From NCBI GenBank assembly GCA_902635975.1, contig CACPQC010000009.1, positions 1 to 33,368 on the forward strand: DNA of 33,368 nt, read 5' to 3'. The notes under the pieces were generated by a model that was not told the DNA's origin, did not search any database, and saw only the letters and a list, made by a program, of their open reading frames with translations. Below, piece by piece: positions 25,536-33,368 of this stretch. A program made the translations under genes and the position numbers. Numbering within the stretch: the stretch's first letter is position 1; each line of letters opens with the position of its first letter. The stretch is from an uncultured Pelagibacteraceae bacterium (GTDB taxonomy: Bacteria > Pseudomonadota > Alphaproteobacteria > Pelagibacterales > Pelagibacteraceae).

Positions 25536-27863
25536 ATGAATTTAGTTAAAAAAATAACACTTATTTTTTTTCTGCTAATTCCTATGTCTATTTCATTTGC
25601 AGAAATGGTGACTTTCAACCAAAGGGTAACTGTAAACGAAGTAGGTGAGACCGATAAAGGAGGAACTGGTTCAGATGATGCAGATTGGGGAATAGCAGCT
25701 GGTATTGAATTTAATCCTGATGGAACAAAAATGTTTGTCAGTTTTTCACAAAATTTTGACGGTACTGGAGAAATAGATCCTTTAATTATTAATACATACA
25801 ATTTGTCTATTCCTTATGATATCTCAACATCGACTTATGCAGGTGACGGTCAAAGATGTACATTTGATCGAGATGTTGGACAATTAACTAATCACAGATT
25901 ATACGACCTAGAAATATCTAATGACGGAATGAAAATGTTAGCGGTTACTAGAAATGCAAAAGCTGATGCAGACGATGACCATGCATATGTACTTAGTTTA
26001 ACTTCTCCTTACGATATATCATCTTGTCAAAGAAGTTCCACAACTACGGACATAGATAGTGACGCCTTTTTACTTGGAAGTAATGCAGGCAGAACAACTG
26101 AACCGGCTAAAAATAGATTAGAAGGTATAGAGATAAATGAAGATGGAAGTAAATTGTTTTTACTTTTTATGGATAATACCGCAAGTGATGGTGTAGGAGG
26201 AAGAATATACGAATTTAATCTTTCAACTCCATTTGACTTATCATCATCATCAATATCATTGGTCCTTGATGCGGGAATTATATTAAGTGAAGATACATCT
26301 ACTGGTGTACATGGCCCAGCCTCAATTAGATTTAGTGCTAATGGAAAAAGATTATTTGTCACTAGTCATGCTCCTGGAGCAACAAAGAGAATTACTCAAA
26401 TTTCTTTAACTAATGCATATGATACATCATCATTTGTTATTGACGGAAGTTATGATTTAAGCAACGCATCATACAATAACTCGCAGCCAAGAGGTATCGC
26501 GTTTAATTCAAGTGGACTAAAAATGTATCTTACAAAAGATAGAAGTGGTAATCCTAATGCTGGATTAGATCAAGTTTTAGAATATGATTTGGTTTGTCCT
26601 TTTAATATTATAGCTGGTAAATGTCCTTCAATCACTGAAAATAAAGATAGAGCTGGATTAGCAATAGCTCAGATAGAAATTGCAAAAAGAAATATTGATC
26701 AGTCAACAAACTCTGCACTCAACCGTTTAAAGTGGATTAGAAGAAATAAAGATAGAGAAAATTTAACTAATTTAAATATAGACTTTAATTTTAATAATCA
26801 AAGATTAGCCTCTTTAACCGAAGTTATTAAAACATCAGCTAACAATAAGAAGACTGCAAGAAATAAAAAAGATCACGATGTGTTTTATTGGAGTGAGGGC
26901 AGTATCGCAATAGGCAGAGTTGGCGATACCAGTATTTCTTCAACTAAAAAAATCGATTCAAATAGAATTACGTTAGGAGCTGATAAATTTGTTAGCAATA
27001 AAGCATTAAGAGGTTTTGCATTTAGTGTTGGAAGAAATAATGTTGATGTTGGTACCAAGGGTAGCAATCTAGATACTGATACCTACAATATTACATATTA
27101 TGACACCACACCTATAAAAGACGATACCAAATTTTTAGATAAAATTTTTGGTTTTGGTAAATTAAATTCAGACTTATTGACTGTTCTTGATGGTAAAAAA
27201 CTAACTGCAGATAGGTCGGGTCATCAATTGTATGGAACCATTAGAATTAAAGATGAAATTGAAAAAAATAATTTTACTTTTATCCCATCTGGAAGATTTG
27301 ACATTGGTCATACTATGTTAGGAAGTTATGAAGAGACTGGTCAAGGAGCAATTGCTGTTGATAAACAACACATTAGAACAAGAAAAATTAGAGCAGGATT
27401 AGCGGCAGTTGAAAATTTATCTAATAATCAATACACTTTTAAAAGACATGGTAAAATAGAGTATGTTGCAGATATCGAGCGTTCATCTGATTTTAAATAC
27501 AATTATGTTAGCGATGGCGGCACAAAATTTAATGACAAATTATATTCGGGAGCACTACACAACTTAAATGGTGAGATAGGAGTTGATATAATTTTACCAG
27601 AAAATTTTAGTATTTTTATAATATATGAACGTAATCAAGCATTAGGCGTTGGTCATACAGATAACTTACATATTGCTATTGGCTATTTACCAAACAAGAA
27701 AACAAATTATTCTGTGTTTCTAGACGGCACTGATGATACCAAAACAAATTATGTCATTAGTAAAAATATTAATGATTTTCTTATAGACTTCAAATTAACA
27801 AACCATTTGATGAGACCAGAAGAGTACGAAGAAGCATCCTTTAATTTAAGACGTAAATTCTAG
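25536..27863 (+). CDS. Autotransporter-like outer-membrane protein, propeller-like passenger plus C-terminal beta-barrel (paralog 1)
   Basis: Signal peptide; five repeats of the type GIEFNPDGTKMF...YNLSIPYDIS; linker ALNRLKWIRRNKD; barrel-like C-terminus ending FNLRRKF. Confidence 0.75.
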   Translation: MNLVKKITLIFFLLIPMSISFAEMVTFNQRVTVNEVGETDKGGTGSDDADWGIAAGIEFNPDGTKMFVSFSQNFDGTGEIDPLIINTYNLSIPYDISTSTYAGDGQRCTFDRDVGQLTNHRLYDLEISNDGMKMLAVTRNAKADADDDHAYVLSLTSPYDISSCQRSSTTTDIDSDAFLLGSNAGRTTEPAKNRLEGIEINEDGSKLFLLFMDNTASDGVGGRIYEFNLSTPFDLSSSSISLVLDAGIILSEDTSTGVHGPASIRFSANGKRLFVTSHAPGATKRITQISLTNAYDTSSFVIDGSYDLSNASYNNSQPRGIAFNSSGLKMYLTKDRSGNPNAGLDQVLEYDLVCPFNIIAGKCPSITENKDRAGLAIAQIEIAKRNIDQSTNSALNRLKWIRRNKDRENLTNLNIDFNFNNQRLASLTEVIKTSANNKKTARNKKDHDVFYWSEGSIAIGRVGDTSISSTKKIDSNRITLGADKFVSNKALRGFAFSVGRNNVDVGTKGSNLDTDTYNITYYDTTPIKDDTKFLDKIFGFGKLNSDLLTVLDGKKLTADRSGHQLYGTIRIKDEIEKNNFTFIPSGRFDIGHTMLGSYEETGQGAIAVDKQHIRTRKIRAGLAAVENLSNNQYTFKRHGKIEYVADIERSSDFKYNYVSDGGTKFNDKLYSGALHNLNGEIGVDIILPENFSIFIIYERNQALGVGHTDNLHIAIGYLPNKKTNYSVFLDGTDDTKTNYVISKNINDFLIDFKLTNHLMRPEEYEEASFNLRRKF
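26730..26818 (+). repeat. 89-bp near-identical block shared by the two autotransporter paralogs (copy 1)
   Basis: AAGTGGATTAGAAGAAATAAAGATA...AGATTAGCCTCTTTAAC; 3 mismatches versus 29071-29159 by eye. Confidence 0.85.
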
Positions 27864-27939
27864 TAAAAAATTAAAGTATTTAATTATTAACAATTTTAGT
27901 TATATTCCAAAGTGATTAAAATTTAACGCTTACTGTATT

Positions 27940-30201
27940 ATGATATCTTTACTCAAAAGAATTCTGGTCATATTTTTCTTATCACTGCCGATCTCAAATT
28001 CTTTTGCATCAATGGTTAGTTTAGTGCACTCAAAAAGTGGGCTTGATAATGGTATAGGTGAGGCCATAAATGGAATAGATTTTAACAATGACGGAACAAA
28101 AATGTTTATTGTTTTCCAACAAAGCACCGCAACTTATGCAATTGTAGAAGAATATACTTTGTCTACACCATTTAATATCACAACTGCTTCATATGCAGGT
28201 GACAGTGAAATATGTTCATTGGATACTGGAGATACAACTTTTGGACCTGTAGGTCGTGTTTATGATATTGACTTTTCTAGAGACGGAATGAAATTACTTG
28301 TTGCAAGAGGCGGTTCAGGTAGCGCAAATGCTGAAGATGATAAAGTTTTTATGTTTAATTTAACATCACCCTTTGATATTTCAACTTGTTCATTCGCAAA
28401 CGATACAATTGCTCTTGACTCAGATACTCTACAAGAAGGTAGTAATGCAGGACCTCCAAAAGAAGGCGAAGACCCTGGATCAGGAAATAGTAAAAATCGT
28501 GCGCAAGCTATCAAAATAAATGATGACGGAACAAAATTATTTATTACTATGCATGGTGCAGGCGCTTATCAAGCAAGACTTTTAGAATATAATCTTTCAA
28601 CTCCATATGATTTAGAAACAATTAGCCTCGTTACCAGTGCAGGAATTAATTTAGAAAGTAGCGTAGAAGATAATCCAAATGGTTTAGATTTTAGTAAAAA
28701 TGGAAAAAGATTATTTGTTGTTAGTCATAATAATGATCAGCGAAGTGTTACACAAATTTCACTTACAAGAGCCTTTGACACATCATCATTTACTATTGAT
28801 GGCACCATTAAGCTTACAAGTATTTCTGGGGTTCCTACTATTGGACCAAGAGGACTTGCGTTTAGTTCTAGCGGATTAAAAATGTATGTTTTGGATGCTG
28901 ATGGTGTATCAGATGCATATGAGTTTGATTTAGTATGTCCTTTTAATCTTTTTGCTGGCAAATGTTCTCCAATAGCAGAAAATAAAGACAGAACAGGAAT
29001 AGCAATGGCTCAAATAGAAATTGCAAAAAGAACGATTGATCAATCAACCGATACTGCTTTAAATAGATTGAAGTGGATTAGAAGAAATAAAGATAAACAA
29101 AATTTAACTAATCTAAATATAGACTTTAATTTTAATAATCAAAGATTAGCCTCTTTAACTGAGGTTGTCCGAACTTCTGCTGTGAAAAAGAAAAAAAAAA
29201 ATAAAGATGAGAAAAGAGATGTATTTTATTGGAGCGAAGGAAGTGTTGCTATTGGCAGAGTGGGAGATACCAGTATTTCATCTACTAAAGAAATTAATAC
29301 TAACAGAATAACAGTTGGAGCGGATAGATTTATAGATGATAAAACTTTAAGAGGTTTAGCGTTTAGTGTTGGAAGAAATAATGTTGATGTTGGCAATATG
29401 GGTAGTAACGTAGATGCCGACACTTATAACCTTACGTATTACAGTACATCTCCAATGAAGGATGATGAAAAATTTGTTGATAAAATATTTGGTATTGGAA
29501 AAATTCACTCTGATATACTGACGGTATTAGATGGTAATGAATTAACAGCTAATCGAAGAGGTAAACAAATATTTGGAACAATAAAAATTAAAGATGAAAT
29601 AAAGGGAGATAAATTTACATTAATCCCATCTGGACGATTTGATATCGGTCACACTTTACTTGATGACTATGAAGAAGTTGGTGTTGGTGGAATTATTGTT
29701 GAGAAACAACATGTCAGAACCAAAAATCTAAGAGCAGCTCTTGCGATGGTCGAAGATATATCAAATGATAAGTATACAATAAAACGCCATGGAAAAATCG
29801 AATACCGAGCTGATATAGATCGATCATCTGATTTTAAATATAAATATAAAGCAGGATCAGGAACTCTTACCGATACATTACACGTGGGAGCTTTACATAA
29901 CATTACCGGTGAATTAGGTATCGATATCGTATTTCCTGAAAATTATAGTATTTTTATAATATATGAAAGAGACCAAGCAATTGATTACGGACATACCGAT
30001 AATTTACATATTGCTCTAGGATATTTACCAAACAAAAATACAAATTTTGCAATCCAATTAGAAGGAATTGATAATACTGAGGCAAATTATATTTTTAGTA
30101 AAAACATAAATGATTTCCTAATTGATTTAAAATTAACAAATCATTTAATGAGACCTGACGATTACGAAGAGGCATCATTAAATTTAAGGCGTAAGTTTTA
30201 A
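27940..30201 (+). CDS. Autotransporter-like outer-membrane protein (paralog 2)
   Basis: Same architecture as 25536..27863: five propeller-like repeats, ALNRLKWIRRNKDKQNLTNLNIDFNFNNQRLASLTEV, barrel, terminal LNLRRKF. Confidence 0.75.
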   Translation: MISLLKRILVIFFLSLPISNSFASMVSLVHSKSGLDNGIGEAINGIDFNNDGTKMFIVFQQSTATYAIVEEYTLSTPFNITTASYAGDSEICSLDTGDTTFGPVGRVYDIDFSRDGMKLLVARGGSGSANAEDDKVFMFNLTSPFDISTCSFANDTIALDSDTLQEGSNAGPPKEGEDPGSGNSKNRAQAIKINDDGTKLFITMHGAGAYQARLLEYNLSTPYDLETISLVTSAGINLESSVEDNPNGLDFSKNGKRLFVVSHNNDQRSVTQISLTRAFDTSSFTIDGTIKLTSISGVPTIGPRGLAFSSSGLKMYVLDADGVSDAYEFDLVCPFNLFAGKCSPIAENKDRTGIAMAQIEIAKRTIDQSTDTALNRLKWIRRNKDKQNLTNLNIDFNFNNQRLASLTEVVRTSAVKKKKKNKDEKRDVFYWSEGSVAIGRVGDTSISSTKEINTNRITVGADRFIDDKTLRGLAFSVGRNNVDVGNMGSNVDADTYNLTYYSTSPMKDDEKFVDKIFGIGKIHSDILTVLDGNELTANRRGKQIFGTIKIKDEIKGDKFTLIPSGRFDIGHTLLDDYEEVGVGGIIVEKQHVRTKNLRAALAMVEDISNDKYTIKRHGKIEYRADIDRSSDFKYKYKAGSGTLTDTLHVGALHNITGELGIDIVFPENYSIFIIYERDQAIDYGHTDNLHIALGYLPNKNTNFAIQLEGIDNTEANYIFSKNINDFLIDLKLTNHLMRPDDYEEASLNLRRKF
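29071..29159 (+). repeat. 89-bp near-identical block shared by the two autotransporter paralogs (copy 2)
   Basis: See 26730-26818. Confidence 0.85.
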
Positions 30202-30543
30202 TTAAAAAAAGATATAATAAATCACCCAGGCAATTAAAGAATACTCAAGAAAGGTTTTAAATATTAGGAGATTTTTTTCACTAAACTTTGAAATTAGAAA
30301 TTTCCTTAAAAAATAAAAACCTATATGAACCAGTAATACTCCAGAAACTATCCCAATTACTGTAGACCCGATTGAAAAATTCTTATAACCAAAATAACAA
30401 GCGGCAATTAATGTAAGCCAAGAAACTTTTGATATAAATAATTTAAAGATTAATCCAGCTTTTTTATCAAAAACCGATTGTGTTTTGATAATTGAATAAG
30501 ACCAAACTATTCCTGTTAAAAAAGAAATATATTTTATTATCAA
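30202..30543 (-). CDS. Small integral membrane protein
   Basis: 113 aa with several hydrophobic helices; same-strand cluster with msrB. Confidence 0.6.
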   Translation of the reverse strand: MIIKYISFLTGIVWSYSIIKTQSVFDKKAGLIFKLFISKVSWLTLIAACYFGYKNFSIGSTVIGIVSGVLLVHIGFYFLRKFLISKFSEKNLLIFKTFLEYSLIAWVIYYIFF

Positions 30544-30884
30544 TTGATAACCTCAATTTCTTCAATAATGCTGACAATTTTTCCTCCTTTAAGCACTGCA
30601 TTGACTAAAGCGCATTCATAATATGCATAAGAACTTTCTTCAGCTATTTGTTTAAGTTCTAAACATTTAGATCTATTTTTAGTTAGTAAATGTTCTTTTA
30701 ATTCTGGTGGATCACCTAAATACATCATTAGCCCAATCACCTCTCCTTCTTTTTCAACTTCTGCTAGTTCTTCTATTTGTGCTACTCTTTTATCAACACC
30801 AATTTCAAAATTTTTGATTGCAACGAAACCTTTGTATACAATAAAGGCTACAACTAAATAAAAAACTATCTTTATCTTACTCAT
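30540..30884 (-). CDS. Small membrane-anchored protein of unknown function
   Basis: 114 aa, N-terminal TM helix; overlaps neighbouring genes by 4-8 bp. Confidence 0.6.
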   Translation of the reverse strand: MSKIKIVFYLVVAFIVYKGFVAIKNFEIGVDKRVAQIEELAEVEKEGEVIGLMMYLGDPPELKEHLLTKNRSKCLELKQIAEESSYAYYECALVNAVLKGGKIVSIIEEIEVIN

Positions 30885-31251
30885 TTGACTCTTTAAAAAC
30901 TAAACAAACTCCATTATTACAATATCTTTTACCAGTTGGCTTTGGTCCATCATCAAAAATGTGTCCGTGATGGGCTTTACAACTCTTACAATGATATTCT
31001 GTTCTAGCATACCCAATTAAATGATCCGTTTTAGTCTCAAAAACATCAGGTAGTGATTGGTAAAAAGATGGCCAACCCGATCCACTTTCATACTTTGTTT
31101 GAGAATCAAACAATTTTAATCCGCAATTAGCACAGTGATAACTACCTTTACGTTTCTCATTATTTAATTCACTTGAGCCTGGAGGCTCTGTGCCATCTTC
31201 AAACATAACTAATTTTTGCACCGAAGAAAGGTTAGGGTTTTTTTTATCCAT
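30877..31251 (-). CDS. msrB: Peptide-methionine (R)-S-oxide reductase MsrB
   Basis: GSYHCANCGLKLFDSQTKYESGSGWPSFYQSL, CKSCKAHHGHIFDDGPKPTGKRYCNNGVCLVF. Confidence 0.96.
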   Translation of the reverse strand: MDKKNPNLSSVQKLVMFEDGTEPPGSSELNNEKRKGSYHCANCGLKLFDSQTKYESGSGWPSFYQSLPDVFETKTDHLIGYARTEYHCKSCKAHHGHIFDDGPKPTGKRYCNNGVCLVFKESNE

Positions 31252-32149
31252 GCGTTGATATTAATTCAGCACACGATTGATGTAAATAAGAGTGTAACTC
31301 AACAAGTTTGTTAAAATCTTTGTTATATCCACCCCCTAAAACACCACACAATGGAATATTTTTTGAAAAAAAATTTTCTATAACTATTTCATCTCTACTT
31401 TTGATACCTTCGTCTGAAATTTTTAATTTACCTAAACGATCATTAAAGTGAACATCAACTCCAGCAATATAAAAGACAAAATCAAATTTTTCTTTATTAA
31501 GCTGACCCAAACAACTTTTAAGCGAATTTAAGTATTCTAAGTCCTCAATATTATCCTCAAGTTCAACATCAAGATCACTGATAGATTTTTTTGCAGGATA
31601 ATTAGATTTTGAATGCATGCTAAATGTGAATACGCTTTTATTATTTATAAATATATCCGAATTCCCATTTCCTTGATGAACATCTAGATCTACAATTAAT
31701 ATTTTTTTTGCTAAACCTCTATCTAGTAAGTATTGAGCCGCAACGGCAACATCATTAAAAACACAATATCCAGCACCACTATCAAAAGTAGCATGATGGC
31801 TGCCGCCAGCAGTATTACAAGCTAAACGATTACTGATCGCAAGTTTTGCGGCTAAAACCGTTCCACCTGTTGCAACTAGAGATCTTTGAACAACGCTATC
31901 AACTAGTGGAAAGCCTATTTTTTTTACACCGCTTTCATCTAACGTTTTATTCTTTATATCTTTAATATATTTTTCTGAATGAGCTCTTTTTAAGGTTTCA
32001 TCAGAACATGGATAAGGTTTATGAAATTTTTTGACTATCTTATTTTTAATTAAATAATTTGCTAGTTCACCAAATTTATTGATTGGAAATTTATGATCAT
32101 CACCTATCTTAGCAAAATAATCTTCATGATTGACAACTGGAAGATCCAT
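31244..32149 (-). CDS. Histone deacetylase / acetylpolyamine amidohydrolase family protein
   Basis: AGGSHHATFDSGAGYCVFNDVAVAAQYLL, ILIVDLDVHQGNGNSDIF, FSMHSKSNYP, GVLGGGYN. Confidence 0.92.
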   Translation of the reverse strand: MDLPVVNHEDYFAKIGDDHKFPINKFGELANYLIKNKIVKKFHKPYPCSDETLKRAHSEKYIKDIKNKTLDESGVKKIGFPLVDSVVQRSLVATGGTVLAAKLAISNRLACNTAGGSHHATFDSGAGYCVFNDVAVAAQYLLDRGLAKKILIVDLDVHQGNGNSDIFINNKSVFTFSMHSKSNYPAKKSISDLDVELEDNIEDLEYLNSLKSCLGQLNKEKFDFVFYIAGVDVHFNDRLGKLKISDEGIKSRDEIVIENFFSKNIPLCGVLGGGYNKDFNKLVELHSYLHQSCAELISTHG

Positions 32150-32150
32150 T

Positions 32151-33101
32151 TTACTCTATCACACGGATTGGTTTGCCGTTTACACAAGCCTCTAAAGCTT
32201 CAATCATTTGTGTATAAAAAATACTGTAATTTTCTGCAGTCACATATCCAATATGTGGTGTCAGTAATGCATTCGGTAAAAATCTTAGCTTATTATTTTC
32301 CGGTAATGGTTCTTTTTCATAAACATCTAAACCTGCACCAGCTATTTCATTAGTTGATAAGGCAATAATCAAATCATCCTCTTTGATGATTGGGCCTCTG
32401 GAGGTATTTATTAAAAAAGAAGTTTTTTTCATTTTATCTAATTCTTTAATCGTAATACAATTTTTATATCTCTCTCCACCTTGTACATGGATAGATAAAA
32501 AATCAGAGTTTTTAATTAAATCATCTTTGCTACATGGAAGAACATTTAATTCTTTGCATTTATCTAAATTAAGATTTTCACTCCAAGCCATGACTTCCAT
32601 ACCAAAAGCTTTACCAATTTTTGCGACTTCTGTGCCCACTCTTCCAAGACCAATAAGACCAAGAATTTTTCCTTTAAGTTCAACACCTAAAGTTGTTTGC
32701 CAGTAACCTTGATACATATTATCAATTTCCTCTTTAAAATTTCTTGCTAAACCCAAAATTAACGACCAAGTAAGCTCAGGTGTTGGATTTATATTCATCT
32801 CAGTACCACAAACAATTATTTTCCTCTTTTTTGCAGTTTCTAGATCTATTGATCTATTTCGTAAACCACTGGTAATGACAAATTTTAATTTTGTTAAATT
32901 ATCAATTAAATTTTTAGTAATCGGTGTTCTTTCTCTCATAATTAATAATGCTTCAAAATCAGATAATTGCTCTATAGCATCAGCTTCATCTGCAAAGGCC
33001 TCACTAAAAATTTTAAACTCGTATTTTCCTGATAGCTTTTCAATATCTACAAATTGTTGAGATACATTTTGATAATCATCTAATATTGCAACTTTAAGCA
33101 T
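32151..33101 (-). CDS. D-isomer-specific 2-hydroxyacid dehydrogenase
   Basis: GKILGLIGLGRVGTEVAKIGKAFGMEVMAWS, INTSRGPIIKEDDLIIAL, GAGLDVYEKEPLP, LLTPHIGYVT. Confidence 0.93.
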   Translation of the reverse strand: MLKVAILDDYQNVSQQFVDIEKLSGKYEFKIFSEAFADEADAIEQLSDFEALLIMRERTPITKNLIDNLTKLKFVITSGLRNRSIDLETAKKRKIIVCGTEMNINPTPELTWSLILGLARNFKEEIDNMYQGYWQTTLGVELKGKILGLIGLGRVGTEVAKIGKAFGMEVMAWSENLNLDKCKELNVLPCSKDDLIKNSDFLSIHVQGGERYKNCITIKELDKMKKTSFLINTSRGPIIKEDDLIIALSTNEIAGAGLDVYEKEPLPENNKLRFLPNALLTPHIGYVTAENYSIFYTQMIEALEACVNGKPIRVIE

Positions 33102-33368
33102 AAACTTTTCTATTAGATAAATAAATCCCAGACAATATAAAAGTAGCTCCTACAAAATGATAAAGTTCAAATTTTTCTTTAAAAATAATAATTGCCATGA
33201 CAGCGCTGAATAAAGGCATTAATTGAATAAACATGGAAGCTCGATTAGGTCCAATTATTTCAATTCCTTTTTGCCAAAAATAATAAGCAGCTATGGCTGG
33301 AAAAATTGCTACATATATAAGTATTAAAAAAAAGTTTTTATCTAAATTTAACTCTAAACCAATTGATT
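33094..33368 (-). CDS. EamA/DMT-family transporter, C-terminal part only (N-terminus outside the window)
   Basis: Own translation: ILIYVAIFPAIAAYYFWQKGIEIIGPNRASMFIQLMPLFSAVMAIIIFKEKFELYHFVGATFILSGIYLSNRKVYA*. Confidence 0.85.
   Translation of the reverse strand, partial: SIGLELNLDKNFFLILIYVAIFPAIAAYYFWQKGIEIIGPNRASMFIQLMPLFSAVMAIIIFKEKFELYHFVGATFILSGIYLSNRKVYA

Noticed and set aside
25436-25801. 121-aa minus-strand ORF
   Set aside because: Mostly antisense to the signal peptide and first repeats of the 25536..27863 autotransporter; no domain features.
30201-31251. Possible novel module of two small proteins with msrB
   Set aside because: Small overlapping genes are normal in this compact genome; only msrB is recognisable and nothing indicates a dedicated system.

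Overview
AT-rich, tightly packed bacterial window. It looks alphaproteobacterial and Pelagibacter/SAR11-like from base composition, gene packing and protein style; taxonomy is inferred, not proven. About 25 kb is a type IV pilus (T4P) locus: two pilins, pilC, pilB, an MshL/PilQ-type secretin, PilP-like, PilO, a PilM-PilN fusion, prepilin peptidase pilD, pilY1, minor pilins pilX/W/V/fimT, and pilT. Partner-switching signalling genes are interleaved with the pilus genes: (i) an ammonium transporter fused in frame to an RsbU/SpoIIE PP2C phosphatase at the left edge, absent from the ORF track because it runs off the window; (ii) a STAS anti-sigma antagonist plus an RsbW-like HATPase; (iii) a second GAF-PP2C phosphatase paired with a small membrane protein. 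No sigma factor is visible. The ~590 bp AT-rich gap upstream of pilMN carries seven exact copies of TCTAACACAA, three of them spaced exactly 22 bp and two forming a 12-bp-arm inverted repeat. Right of pilT are two tandem paralogous autotransporter-like proteins (five-repeat propeller-like passenger plus beta-barrel), then two small proteins, msrB, a histone-deacetylase-family hydrolase, a D-2-hydroxyacid dehydrogenase and a truncated EamA transporter. The best candidate for an undescribed system is ammonium-gated partner-switching control of the T4P locus, possibly acting with a regulator that binds the TCTAACACAA array.
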